The notes under the pieces were generated by a model. The model saw only the letters and a program-made list of their open reading frames with translations, had not been told where the DNA came from and did not search any database. A program made the position numbers and the translations under genes. This document shows, one piece after another, positions 42,324 through 51,472 of a stretch of 64,000 nt of DNA. Source of the DNA: Roseateles subflavus (lineage in GTDB: Bacteria > Pseudomonadota > Gammaproteobacteria > Burkholderiales > Burkholderiaceae_C); NCBI RefSeq assembly GCF_030285365.1, contig NZ_JASVDS010000005.1, positions 248,001 to 312,000 of the forward strand. The letters are read 5' to 3'. The first letter of the stretch is position 1. Each line of letters begins with the position of its first letter.

Positions 42324-44162
42324 TCAGGCCGCCGCGGGCAGCTTCTGCCGCAAGTCCGGCTTCACCACCAGGAAGCGGCCGATCACCAGCGCGTCCAGCG
42401 GCGTGCTGGCAAACGCCTCGAGGGCGTGGCGCGGCGTGCAGACGATGGGCTGGCCCCGGACGTTGAAGGAGGTGTTGATGAGCACCGGCACGCCGCCATG
42501 CCGCTCGAAGGCCAGGAGCAGCGCATGGAGCCGCGGCTGGTCCTCGCGGCGGACGGTCTGCACGCGGGCGCTCTGGTCCGTGTGGCAGGCGGAGGGGATG
42601 CGCTCGCGCCGGCCCGGGCGCAGGCGATGGGTGAAGAGCATGAAGGGCGATTCGCCGCCGCGGGCCTGCGAGGGCTCGAACCAGTCGCCCAGCCGTTCCA
42701 GCGGCAGCACGGGCGCCACCGGCCGGAAGTCCTCGCGGTCCTTGAGCTCGTTGAGCCGCGCCTGCATGGCCGGATCGATGGGCGAGGCCAGGATGGAGCG
42801 CGCCCCCAGCGCGCGCGGCCCGAACTCCATGCGCCCCTGGAACCATCCCACGATGCGGTTGGCGGCGAGCAGCTCCGCGGTGCGCTCGGCGATGTCGTCC
42901 AGCGGCTCGTAGTCCAGCCGGGCCCACTGCAGCAGGGCCTCGATCTCCTGGTCCTCGTAGGCCGGGCCGAGGAAGGCGTCACGCATCTCCCATCGCCGCG
43001 GCGCCAGCGGGTAGACGAGGCCGGTCGCGTGCGGCTGGGCGTCGCTGCGGTCGAGACTGGCGTCCGCAGCGCCTTCGGTGAGCCGCTCGCGGGCATCGAC
43101 CCACAGCGCGGCGCCGAGCGCGGTGCCGGCGTCTCCGGCCGCCGGCTGCACCCAGACGGCATCGTAGAGACCGCTGTCCCGCAGCCGGGCGTTCATCACG
43201 CAGTTCAAGGCCACGCCGCCGGCCAGGGCGAGGCGGGTCTCGCCGCTGGCCTCGCGCAGCCAGCGGGCGAGCTGCAGCACGGCGTCCTCCAGCAGGTCCT
43301 GCAGCGAGGCGGCGAGGTCCAGGTGGCGCTCCTCAAGCCGTTCGCCGGGGCCGCGCGGCGGGCCGAACGCCTGGGCCAGGTCGAGGGGCAGCAGCTCGAA
43401 CTGCCCCTGCTCGCCGAGCTGCAGGTGCGCGCGCAGCACCGCCGCATGGCGCGGGCTGCCGAGCGCCGCCAGCGCCATCACCTTGTACTCGTCGCTCGAA
43501 TGCACAAAGCCGAGGTGGGCCGTCACGCGCTCGTACAGCAGGCCCAGGGAATGCGGGACATGCACCTCGCCCAGCGCGCCATAGCGGTGCTCGCGGTAGA
43601 CGCCGTAGCTGGTGGTGGCCCGCTCGCCCCGGCCGTCCAGCGTCATCACGGCGCAGCGCTCGAAGGGCGCGGCGAGAAAGGCGCTGGCCTGGTGGCACAG
43701 GTGGTGGGCGACGAAGTGCCATTCGTAGGGCGCCTGCTCGTGGCGCACACCGGCGAAGCGCGCCCGCAGGTGATGCGGCACGGCGTCCACCAGCAGCCGC
43801 GGCGCGCAGCTCACATAGCTCGCGAAGAGGGGGTCCCAGGGGTTCTCCCAGGGCCCGCGCCCGGCGGCCGAGGGCTCCAGCGGGAGCCGCAGGCCGCCGT
43901 GCTCCCGTGCCCTGCCATCGATGAAGCGATGGGGGTTGAAGCTGTAGGCCACGTGATCGACGTCCGCCAGCCCAAGGCCCGCTTCGCCCAGGCAGTAGTC
44001 GATGGCATGCCAGGGCAGCTCCCAGGCCGTGAAGGGCAGCGGACGCTTGCCGTGCTTGATGCGGGTGAAGCGTTCTTCCTCCGCGGCGGCCACGACGCGG
44101 CCGTCGCGCACGAGCGCCGCCGCGGGGTCGTGGAAGCAGGCGTTGATTCCCAGAGTGATCAT
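42324..44162 (-). CDS. Carbamoyltransferase (NodU/CmcH family)
   Basis: A 612-residue enzyme that O-carbamoylates sugars or antibiotics from carbamoyl phosphate and ATP. The N-terminal Kae1-like domain has MITLGINACFHDPAAALVRD, EEERFTRIKHGKR and the metal site HHLCHQASAFLAAPFE; ALAGGVALNCVMNARL and RMEFGPRALGARSILA mark the adenylation core; the C-terminal carbamoyltransferase domain ends with LINTSFNVRGQPIV. In this context it probably decorates the surface glycan. A sigma-54 promoter (44198-44211) gives a 24-nt leader. Confidence 0.9.
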   Translation of the reverse strand: MITLGINACFHDPAAALVRDGRVVAAAEEERFTRIKHGKRPLPFTAWELPWHAIDYCLGEAGLGLADVDHVAYSFNPHRFIDGRAREHGGLRLPLEPSAAGRGPWENPWDPLFASYVSCAPRLLVDAVPHHLRARFAGVRHEQAPYEWHFVAHHLCHQASAFLAAPFERCAVMTLDGRGERATTSYGVYREHRYGALGEVHVPHSLGLLYERVTAHLGFVHSSDEYKVMALAALGSPRHAAVLRAHLQLGEQGQFELLPLDLAQAFGPPRGPGERLEERHLDLAASLQDLLEDAVLQLARWLREASGETRLALAGGVALNCVMNARLRDSGLYDAVWVQPAAGDAGTALGAALWVDARERLTEGAADASLDRSDAQPHATGLVYPLAPRRWEMRDAFLGPAYEDQEIEALLQWARLDYEPLDDIAERTAELLAANRIVGWFQGRMEFGPRALGARSILASPIDPAMQARLNELKDREDFRPVAPVLPLERLGDWFEPSQARGGESPFMLFTHRLRPGRRERIPSACHTDQSARVQTVRREDQPRLHALLLAFERHGGVPVLINTSFNVRGQPIVCTPRHALEAFASTPLDALVIGRFLVVKPDLRQKLPAAA

Positions 44163-44197
44163 GCGGACGTCCGTCAGTGCGTGAAGCCGCGCCTGGG

Positions 44198-44211
44198 GCA
44201 AGCGCCTCGCC
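44198..44211 (-). promoter_or_regulatory. sigma-54 promoter of the carbamoyltransferase gene
   Basis: GGCGAGGCGCTTGC on the - strand. Predicted start about 44186, leader 24 nt. Confidence 0.52.
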
Positions 44212-44218
44212 CGCGCGG

Positions 44219-44233
44219 CGGCAAGTTCTGCGG
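44219..44233. promoter_or_regulatory. dyad-like element, candidate activator site
   Basis: CGGCAA-GTT-CTGCGG, two mismatches from the perfect dyad, followed by a further GCAAATC half. Lies between divergent promoters 44198-44211 and 44287-44300. Confidence 0.42.
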
Positions 44234-44286
44234 CAAATCCGGGCGGACCGTCGGCCCCGGGAACGCAGCGGCCGGTGCCCGCGCCG

Positions 44287-44300
44287 GGAACGCCAGCTGC
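44287..44300 (+). promoter_or_regulatory. sigma-54-like promoter, leaderless configuration (ugd)
   Basis: GGAACGCCAGCTGC; CTGC rather than TTGC at -12. Twelve nt separate it from the ATG at 44313, so transcription would begin 1 nt before the start codon. Confidence 0.45.
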
Positions 44301-44312
44301 CGCGGCCGGCGC

Positions 44313-45854
44313 ATGCAACGCCTGCTGCCTGAAGTCCGACTCCCGCTGCCCCCGAGGGCGAGCCCGCCCGCGGCCGGGCTGCCGGGGCGGCCGCTCGCCG
44401 TCTTCGGTGCGGGCTATGTGGGCCTCGTGACCGCGACGTGCCTGGCCTGGCTGGGGCACCGCGTGGACGTCATCGAGCCCGAGCCGCGCCGCCTGCGCCA
44501 GCTGCGCCAGGGGCGGGTGCCCTTTCATGAGCCGATGCTCGCCGAGCTGCTGCACGAGCAGCTGCGGGCGGGCCGGCTGCGGATCGCGAGCGGGCCGCGG
44601 GCGACGCTGGCGGCCCTGGCCGGCGACGGGCTCGCGCCGCCGGCGCTGCTCTTCGTGGCCGTGGGCACGCCGATGCAGGCCGACGGCAGCGCCGCGCTGA
44701 CGCAGGTGATGGCGGCCGCCGACGACATCGCCCGCCACCTCGCCGGGCCGGCGCAGGTCGTCATCAAGAGCACCGTGCCCGTCGGCACGGGCGAGCGGGT
44801 GCAGGCGCGGCTGCGCGAGGGGCTGCGGCGGCGCCAACGGGACTGGCCCGTCAGCGTGGCGTCCAACCCGGAGTTCCTGCGCGAAGGGCTGGCGGTGCAG
44901 GACTTTCTGCGGCCGGCGCGCGTGGTCGCGGGCAGCGAGGATGCGGCCCTGCTGGACGTGCTGCGCGCGCTGCATGCGCCCTTGACCTGCGCTCAGCGGC
45001 CCTTCCTGGCGATGGACCTGCGCAGCGCCGAGCTGTGCAAGTACGCCTCGAACGTGATGCTGGCCGCCCGGCTGAGCCTGATGAACGAGCTGGCGCTGCT
45101 CGCGGAGCCGCTCGGCGCGGACATCGAACAGGTGCGCGCGGCCGTCGGCCTGGACCCGCGCATCGGGGCGCAGTTCCTGCGGGTGGGCTGCGGCTTCGGC
45201 GGCTCCTGCCTGCCCAAGGATCTGCAGGCCCTGCGCCATGCCGCTGCGGCGCTCGGGGAGGCCACGCCCATGCTGGACGCCATCGCCCGCAGCAACGAGC
45301 GCATGGTGGGCCTGCTGGAGCGTCGGCTGTGCGAGGCGCTGGGTGAGGACCTGCGCGGGCGCTGCGTGGCCGTGTGGGGCCTGGCGTTCAAGCCGCACAC
45401 GGACGACGTGCGGGATGCGCCCGCGCTGGCGCTGGTGCGCGCCCTGTGTCGGCGCGGCGCGCAGGTGCAGGCCTACGACCCGCTCGCCGGCATCAGCGCC
45501 CGCGAGGCCCTCGGCGACGCACCGGGCTTCCGGCTGGCCCCCACCGCCTTGCGGGCGCTGCATCAGGCGGATGCGCTGCTGCTGGTCACCGAGTGGCCGC
45601 AGTTCACCGAAGTGCACGCCGGCCAGCTGCGCGCCCGCATGCGCGGCGCGCTGGTGCTGGACGGTCGCAATGCACTGGCCGGCCCGCTGCTCGCGGCGGC
45701 GGGGCTGGACTACCGCGGCATCGGGCGCGGCGCCGGCAGGGCACAGGCGGCCGAGCGCATGGCGCAGGACGGGAACCCGTGCCCTGACGCCGCACGGCCG
45801 GACCCGGCACCCTCCCGCCGGCCCGCCGGCGCGAGCCTGCTGCCGGCGGGCTGA
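44313..45854 (+). CDS. ugd: UDP-glucose/GDP-mannose dehydrogenase family (Ugd-like)
   Basis: A 513-residue NAD-dependent dehydrogenase forming UDP-glucuronate (or a related uronate). LAVFGAGYVGLVTATCLAWL binds NAD; FVAVGTPMQADGSA, STVPVGTGERV and SNPEFLREGLAVQDF are family motifs; the catalytic Cys lies in GCGFGGSCLPKDLQAL (about residue 297). The C-terminal domain has GLAFKPHTDDVRDAPAL. A 25-residue N-terminal extension and a 45-residue Pro/Arg-rich tail exceed the usual 440-450 residues. No ribosome site before the ATG at 44313. Supplies uronate for the glycan locus (inference). Confidence 0.92.
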   Translation: MQRLLPEVRLPLPPRASPPAAGLPGRPLAVFGAGYVGLVTATCLAWLGHRVDVIEPEPRRLRQLRQGRVPFHEPMLAELLHEQLRAGRLRIASGPRATLAALAGDGLAPPALLFVAVGTPMQADGSAALTQVMAAADDIARHLAGPAQVVIKSTVPVGTGERVQARLREGLRRRQRDWPVSVASNPEFLREGLAVQDFLRPARVVAGSEDAALLDVLRALHAPLTCAQRPFLAMDLRSAELCKYASNVMLAARLSLMNELALLAEPLGADIEQVRAAVGLDPRIGAQFLRVGCGFGGSCLPKDLQALRHAAAALGEATPMLDAIARSNERMVGLLERRLCEALGEDLRGRCVAVWGLAFKPHTDDVRDAPALALVRALCRRGAQVQAYDPLAGISAREALGDAPGFRLAPTALRALHQADALLLVTEWPQFTEVHAGQLRARMRGALVLDGRNALAGPLLAAAGLDYRGIGRGAGRAQAAERMAQDGNPCPDAARPDPAPSRRPAGASLLPAG

Positions 45855-45895
45855 AGAGGGCGACGAGGGATGGTGGCGCCCCGTCGACCCGCTGC

Positions 45896-47563
45896 GTGCC
45901 ACGTGCCCGAGGCCTCGCGGTGGGGACGCTCCTGCTTCTGCTGACGGGCGCCGTGCTGCTGGCGCTGGCGGTGTCTCACCGATGGCGCCGGCGCCTGCCG
46001 CTCACGGCGGCGGTGGTGTACCTCGTCGCGGGCTGGCTGGCCGGCCTGCTGGTCGGTGCGCTGCCTGTGGGGGACTGGAAAGTGGCCGTGCCCGCGCTGC
46101 ACCTGGCGACGGAGTTCGCGCTGCTGATGTCGCTGTTCGGCATCGGCCTGCGCCTGCGGCGGCGCCTCGACCGGGGCAGCTGGCGGGCCGCAGCGCGGAT
46201 GGCGGGGCCGGGCATGGTGCTCGCGATCCTCGCGGGCGGCATCGCGGCCACCCAGTGGCTGGGGCTGCCGTGGCCGGCGGCCCTGCTGCTCGCCGCCATC
46301 CTCGCGCCCACGGACCCGGTGCTGGCCTCCGAGGTCCAGATGCGCTCGGACACGGACGGCGATGCCGTGCGGCGCGTGCTCACCGCCGAGGGCGCCCTCA
46401 ACGACGCCACGGCCTTCCCGGCCGTGATGCTGGCCCTGGGCTGGCTGGGCCTGCATGCGCTGGGCGTGGGCGGCCCGGCAGGCAGTCCGCGCTGGTGGCT
46501 GCAGGACCTGCTGTGGCCCATCGTGGGCGGCGGGCTGCTCGGCCTCGGCCTGGGGCGCCTGCTGGGCGCCTGGCTGCGCTGGTGCGTGGGACGCGGCGAA
46601 CTGCTGGCGCGAGACGAGCTGCTGTTCGTCGGCACCGTGGCGCTGGCCAGCGGCCTGGCGCGTGCCACCGAGGCGTCGGCCTTCCTGCTCGTCTTCTGCG
46701 CGGGGCTGGTGCTGCTGCCGTCGTCGTCGCGCAGCCCGGACACGGAGGGGGATCTGGCGTCGCTGTCCCTGCCGGATCGCATCGACGGCTTCGGCTCGCG
46801 CGTGGAGCGGCTGGTGGAGGCCGCCTCCGTGCTGGCGCTGGGGCTGGCGCTGCACAGCGTGCGCATCAGTGCGGCGATGCTGGGCTTTGCGCTGACGCTG
46901 CTGCTGCTCGTGCGGCCGTTGTCGGTGCGGCTGGTGCTGCCGGGGACGGGCTTGCTGCGCCGTCAGCGCCGCCTGCTGGCGTGGTTCGGCATCCGCGGGC
47001 TGGGCTCGCTGTTCTACCTGTGCCATGCGCTGCAGGCGGGGCTGGTGGGGGCGGTGGCGGAGGGGGTGGCCGGGGCGACGCTGGTGAGCATCGCCCTGTC
47101 GATCCTGCTGCACGGCGTGTCGGTGACGCCGCTCATGACGGCGTACCGGCATCAGCGCGCGCGCCCGCCGCGCGGGCCGGATGAGCCCTCAGCGCGGGCG
47201 GCCGCGCCGGAACAGGTTGACGATGGCCAGCAGGATCACCGCGCCCAGCAGGGACACCAGCAGCGCGCCCACGCTGAAGACGCCCTGGTTGATCGTGGGA
47301 ATGCCCAGGATGGGCGTGATGAAGATGCCGGCGATCGCGGCCCCGACGATGCCCACGACCACGTTCAGCAGGAGGCCCTGCTGCCCGTCCGTGCGCATCA
47401 ACAGGCTGGCGACCCAGCCGATCAGGCCGCCCATGACGAGCAGCACGATGAGATTGACCATGAAGAAGCCTCCTATACGGCCCGACGGGGCCAGGCAGGG
47501 CCTTGCGGCAAACGCTGTGCCATCGAGGGCGTGGCCCTGAGCCCGGACAGGCGGGTCGCATGA
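45896..47563 (+). CDS. CPA1-type sodium/proton antiporter, with unusual 3' extension
   Basis: An integral membrane protein with about twelve helices. AAILAPTDPVLASEVQMRSD is the NhaP/CPA1 transport motif with the conserved Asp, and LTAEGALNDATAFPAVML is the second conserved site; the fold ends near residue 420 (LHGVSVTPLMTAYRHQRARP). The frame then stays open for about 130 hydrophilic residues antisense to the yeaQ-like gene at 47189-47461 and stops by ATGA overlap with the next gene at 47560. Whether the extension is translated as a real tail is unclear. The start is a GTG at 45896 (alternative GTG 45920). Confidence 0.78.
   Translation: MPRARGLAVGTLLLLLTGAVLLALAVSHRWRRRLPLTAAVVYLVAGWLAGLLVGALPVGDWKVAVPALHLATEFALLMSLFGIGLRLRRRLDRGSWRAAARMAGPGMVLAILAGGIAATQWLGLPWPAALLLAAILAPTDPVLASEVQMRSDTDGDAVRRVLTAEGALNDATAFPAVMLALGWLGLHALGVGGPAGSPRWWLQDLLWPIVGGGLLGLGLGRLLGAWLRWCVGRGELLARDELLFVGTVALASGLARATEASAFLLVFCAGLVLLPSSSRSPDTEGDLASLSLPDRIDGFGSRVERLVEAASVLALGLALHSVRISAAMLGFALTLLLLVRPLSVRLVLPGTGLLRRQRRLLAWFGIRGLGSLFYLCHALQAGLVGAVAEGVAGATLVSIALSILLHGVSVTPLMTAYRHQRARPPRGPDEPSARAAAPEQVDDGQQDHRAQQGHQQRAHAEDALVDRGNAQDGRDEDAGDRGPDDAHDHVQQEALLPVRAHQQAGDPADQAAHDEQHDEIDHEEASYTARRGQAGPCGKRCAIEGVALSPDRRVA
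47189..47461 (-). CDS. GlsB/YeaQ/YmgE family stress membrane protein
   Basis: A 90-residue protein with three membrane helices: VNLIVLLVMGGLIGWVASLL, GLLLNVVVGIVGAAIAGIFI and SVGALLVSLLGAVILLAIVN; the GLIGWVASLLMRTD turn is diagnostic of the transglycosylase-associated/YeaQ family. AGGAGG precedes the ATG at 47461. A consensus sigma-54 promoter (47508-47521) gives a 35-nt leader. The whole gene is antisense to the 3' extension of the antiporter frame, so the two transcripts would interfere. Confidence 0.9.
   Translation of the reverse strand: MVNLIVLLVMGGLIGWVASLLMRTDGQQGLLLNVVVGIVGAAIAGIFITPILGIPTINQGVFSVGALLVSLLGAVILLAIVNLFRRGRPR
47508..47521 (-). promoter_or_regulatory. sigma-54 promoter of the YeaQ-like gene
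   Basis: GGCACAGCGTTTGC preceded by T, essentially consensus, on the - strand. Predicted start about 47496, leader 35 nt. Confidence 0.7.
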
Positions 47564-48453
47564 GCGCCGGGCCCTGGCGTCCGCTGCGTCGCGTCCTGCA
47601 GGTGCTGCGGGAGGCGGGCGAGTCCTGGCTCGACGACTACGCGCCGAGCATGGGCGCGGCGATCGCCTTCTACACCCTGTTCTCGCTCACGCCGCTGCTG
47701 CTGATCGTGATCTCGCTCGCCGGGCTGGTGGTGGGCGTGCCCGCGGCGCGCGAGGCGGTGCTCGCGCAGTTCGGCGGGGTCGCGGGCTCGGACATCGCCC
47801 GGCTGCTCGACGCCATGATCAGCAGCCTCGACCGCCCCGCGGCGGGGCTCGCGGGCGTCGGGCTGGGCGTGCTGAGCCTGCTGGTCGGTGCGACCTCCGT
47901 CTTCGGTGAGCTGCAGAACGCGATGGACCGCATCTGGCACGTGCCGCCGCAGGCCCGGGGCGGGGTCTGGAAGATCCTGCGCTCGCGCGTGCGCGCCCTG
48001 GGGCTGGTGCTGAGCCTGGGCTTCCTGCTGATCGTCTCGCTGCTGCTCAGCGCGGCGCTGGCGGCCCTGCGTGCGCGCTGGGAGGCCGGGCTCGAGTCCC
48101 TGCTCGTGCTTGCGCAGCTGGCCGATCTGCTGCTCAGCGCGGGCCTGGTGAGCCTGCTGTTCGGCATGATCTACAAATGGGTGCCCCAGGTGCCGCTGCG
48201 CTGGCGGGACGTGCTGCCGGGCGCGATGGTCGGCGCGCTGCTGTTCACGCTGGGCAAGTCGCTCATCGCGCTGTACATCGCCCGCAGCGGCGTGACCTCC
48301 CCCTATGGCGCCGCGGCCTCGCTGGTCGTGCTGCTGCTGTGGGTCTACTACGCGGCGCTGATCTTCCTGCTGGGTGCGGAGATCACCCGCGCGGTGGTGG
48401 TCCCGAAGGTGCCGGCCGGGCCGGATCGCGGGGGGCGTCGGCCGGGGGCGTGA
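47560..48453 (+). CDS. YihY/BrkB family inner-membrane protein
   Basis: A 297-residue protein with six predicted helices. SMGAAIAFYTLFSLTPLLLIVISLAG is the family-defining first segment; VLSLLVGATSVFGELQNAMDRIW, LVLSLGFLLIVSLLLSAALAAL, LPGAMVGALLFTLGKSLIALYI and ASLVVLLLWVYYAALIFLLGAEITRA follow. Once annotated as ribonuclease BN, the family has no confirmed enzymatic activity; transport or envelope roles are suspected. ATG at 47560 overlaps the stop of the antiporter frame. The 3' end overlaps a small convergent gene by 71 nt. Confidence 0.9.
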   Translation: MSAGPWRPLRRVLQVLREAGESWLDDYAPSMGAAIAFYTLFSLTPLLLIVISLAGLVVGVPAAREAVLAQFGGVAGSDIARLLDAMISSLDRPAAGLAGVGLGVLSLLVGATSVFGELQNAMDRIWHVPPQARGGVWKILRSRVRALGLVLSLGFLLIVSLLLSAALAALRARWEAGLESLLVLAQLADLLLSAGLVSLLFGMIYKWVPQVPLRWRDVLPGAMVGALLFTLGKSLIALYIARSGVTSPYGAAASLVVLLLWVYYAALIFLLGAEITRAVVVPKVPAGPDRGGRRPGA

Positions 48454-48586
48454 CCAGGGAGTCGAGCGCGGAGCCCGGGTCTTCCTCGCCGGCCACGGAG
48501 GGCGTGCTGTCGGCCGCCGTGGCGGCGTCGGCGGCGGGAACCGGGGTGGACCGTGCCGGCGTCCTCGGCGATCGCGGGTCGTTCAT
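48383..48586 (-). CDS. Small hypothetical protein downstream of glf
   Basis: A 67-residue Pro/Ala/Asp-rich protein (PRSPRTPARSTPVPAADAAT onward) with no hydrophobic segment or known domain. Kept because TGAGGAG lies 8 nt before the ATG at 48586 and the gene follows glf by 11 nt on the same strand. Composition resembles the other disordered small proteins of this region. It overlaps the end of the convergent YihY gene. Could be spurious. Confidence 0.42.
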   Translation of the reverse strand: MNDPRSPRTPARSTPVPAADAATAADSTPSVAGEEDPGSALDSLVTPPADAPRDPARPAPSGPPPRG

Positions 48587-48597
48587 GGCGTCTCTCC

Positions 48598-49764
<1,167 letters not shown>

Positions 49765-49775
49765 GCGGCGCTTCG

Positions 49776-49789
49776 GCAGGCCGCATGCC
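49776..49789 (-). promoter_or_regulatory. sigma-54 promoter, leaderless configuration (glf)
   Basis: GGCATGCGGCCTGC on the - strand. Eleven nt separate the -12 GC from the ATG, the same geometry as at 38265-38278. Confidence 0.52.
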
Positions 49790-49808
49790 CGCGGCACCGG
49801 CAGGACCC

Positions 49809-49822
49809 GGCATGAGGATTGC
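49809..49822 (+). promoter_or_regulatory. sigma-54 promoter of the long DUF883-like gene
   Basis: GGCATGAGGATTGC. Predicted start about 49834, leader 41 nt. Confidence 0.62.
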
Positions 49823-49874
49823 CGCCGCGGCAGCCTCCGTGGCCGCTGTCCACACCCTGACCCTGAGGTGATCC

Positions 49875-50447
49875 ATGACGCCATCGTCTCCCGCTTCCTC
49901 CCCGTCCTCCCCGTCCTCTCCGCCTCCTTCGGCTTCTTCGCCTTCTTCGCCTTCTTCGCCTTCTTCGACGCGTTCGTCTCCTTCGGCTCCTTCGTCGGCC
50001 GCTCCGTCGCCTGCCTCGTCCTCGCCCGCCCGCGTGTCGATCGGCGACGACCTGCTGAGCGCCGGCGGCGAGGCCCGCCCCCGAGCCTCCGGGGCATCGA
50101 CCGGCTCGACCGGCTCGACCGGCTCGACCGGCTCGACCGCCTCGACGGATCCGGGCGACGCGTCGAAGCTCGATGTCGACCCCACGGACCAGGAGCGCCT
50201 GGACCGCTGGGTGGAGCGCCTGCACGCCGGCATCGACCATCTGGCCGATGCGGCGGTGCCGCGGCTGCTGCGTCTGCAAAGCGGCTTGCGGGCCACGCGT
50301 GGCACGGTGCGCCGGCAGGCCGGGATGGTCCGCGAAGACGGCGAAGCCTGGGCCGAGAGCCTGCGCTGCACGGTTCGCGAGCATCCGGTGAAGGCCATTG
50401 CCGTCGCCGCGGCCTTCGGGCTGCTGCTGGCGCGGCTGAGCCGCTGA
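49875..50447 (+). CDS. DUF883-like membrane-anchored protein with Ser/Pro repeat domain
   Basis: A 190-residue protein. Residues 1-55 are almost only Ser, Pro and Ala (SSPASSPSSPSSPPPSASSP); GSTGSTGSTGST follows near 75-88; then a helical segment (QERLDRWVERLHAGIDHLAD) and a C-terminal anchor REHPVKAIAVAAAFGLLLARLSR nearly identical in pattern to the anchor at 22476-22796. Probably an inner-membrane tether with an extended flexible arm. The nine-nucleotide tandem repeats that encode the arm may vary in number. Sigma-54 promoter upstream. Confidence 0.75.
   Translation: MTPSSPASSPSSPSSPPPSASSPSSPSSPSSTRSSPSAPSSAAPSPASSSPARVSIGDDLLSAGGEARPRASGASTGSTGSTGSTGSTASTDPGDASKLDVDPTDQERLDRWVERLHAGIDHLADAAVPRLLRLQSGLRATRGTVRRQAGMVREDGEAWAESLRCTVREHPVKAIAVAAAFGLLLARLSR
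49930..49968 (+). repeat. Tandem 9-nt repeats (CTTCTTCGC)
   Basis: About four copies coding for SPS/ASSP repeats in the DUF883-like gene. Confidence 0.6.
50098..50148 (+). repeat. Tandem 9-nt repeats (GGCTCGACC)
   Basis: Four to five copies coding for GSTGSTGST in the same gene; unit length is a multiple of three, so changes stay in frame. Confidence 0.75.
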
Positions 50448-50524
50448 GGCACTCGAGGCGGGCCGGGCGCCGCGGACGCCCGGCCCGCCGGGGCGCCCGC
50501 CTCGGGGCGCCCGTCAAGGCCCGT

Positions 50525-51307
50525 TCAGGCGCTTTCCTTCTCGTCGCCGTGGCCCGCTGCGTGCCCACCGGGCGAGCGGCTGGCCTGGCCCGAGGCGGCG
50601 CGGGCGGACTTCCCCGTCCGGCCGGTCTGTGCCTCGGGCGGCGGCGTGGCCGCGTCGTCGCTGCCGCCGTCCGCCGCTTCGGGCGGCTCGTCGGTGCCGA
50701 TGCCCAGGCGGCCCACGCCGTCATCGCGCGAGCGGTCTTGGGGCGTGGCGTCGCCCTCCTCGCCGCCGTCCGAGCAGTAGGCCGCACGCCGCTCCCCGAA
50801 CTCGCGGGCCATCTGCAGCCAGTCGAGCTTCACCTTCATCAGCTGAGGGAACATCTCGCGCTCCTCTTCCTTCACGTGGTGCAGGGTGTACTCGCACAGG
50901 ACGGTGAAGCGCGCCTGGTGCTCGTCGGTGCCGGGCGGCAGGCCCCGCAGCTGGCCGATCAGCAGGTGCAGCATCTCGTGCTCCACCACGGCCTCGCTGA
51001 TCTGATCCGTGTCTTCCAGGACCTCCCGGGCCGCCGGGTAGAGCAGCGTCTCCTCCAGGCGGGCGTGAAGCTCCAGCTCGTCCAGCACCTGCGTCACGAG
51101 GGCCGCGCGCGTGTCGGCGTCCTGCTCGGCGTCGAGCCGCCGGTACCTGGAGTAGGCCTTCTTGACCCGCTGGTGGTCGTCCTTGAGCTGGGAGATGAGT
51201 TCGTTGCGCGCCTTCGACAGGGCGCGGCTGCTGGTGCCGCTGCGGGAGCGGCTGACGCGGCTGCTGGTGCCGGCACGGGCGGTGTCACCGGACGGGGCTG
51301 TGGGCAT
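50525..51307 (-). CDS. Hemerythrin-domain protein with long polar tails
   Basis: A 260-residue protein. Residues about 35-175 form a hemerythrin-like di-iron four-helix bundle: LKDDHQRVKKAYSRY, LELHARLEETLLYPA, VVEHEMLHLLIGQL and YTLHHVKEEEREMFPQLMKV give the His/Glu ligands. About 35 Ser/Arg-rich residues precede and about 85 acidic, Gly-rich residues follow, both probably disordered. Members bind oxygen, NO or sense oxidative stress. GGAGG lies before the ATG at 51307; sigma-54 promoter with a 22-nt leader. Confidence 0.87.
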   Translation of the reverse strand: MPTAPSGDTARAGTSSRVSRSRSGTSSRALSKARNELISQLKDDHQRVKKAYSRYRRLDAEQDADTRAALVTQVLDELELHARLEETLLYPAAREVLEDTDQISEAVVEHEMLHLLIGQLRGLPPGTDEHQARFTVLCEYTLHHVKEEEREMFPQLMKVKLDWLQMAREFGERRAAYCSDGGEEGDATPQDRSRDDGVGRLGIGTDEPPEAADGGSDDAATPPPEAQTGRTGKSARAASGQASRSPGGHAAGHGDEKESA

Positions 51308-51340
51308 GAGGGCCTCCAAGACTAGGGTGTGGGCGGCAAG

Positions 51341-51354
51341 GCAATCCACATGCC
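51341..51354 (-). promoter_or_regulatory. sigma-54 promoter of the hemerythrin gene
   Basis: GGCATGTGGATTGC on the - strand. Predicted start about 51329, leader 22 nt. Confidence 0.62.
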
Positions 51355-51380
51355 GGGATGGGCGTGACGGGCGGGGGGCC

Positions 51381-51394
51381 GGCACGGCATTTGC
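51381..51394 (+). promoter_or_regulatory. sigma-54 promoter of the glycine-zipper gene
   Basis: GGCACGGCATTTGC, near-consensus. Predicted start about 51406, leader 67 nt. Divergent to 51341-51354. Confidence 0.68.
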
Positions 51395-51472
51395 CTCACG
51401 GGCCCCACCACACGCCGGGCCAGCGGCCCTCGCGTGCGCCTTCCTCCCTCGTTCCCATCGGAGACCCTCGCC

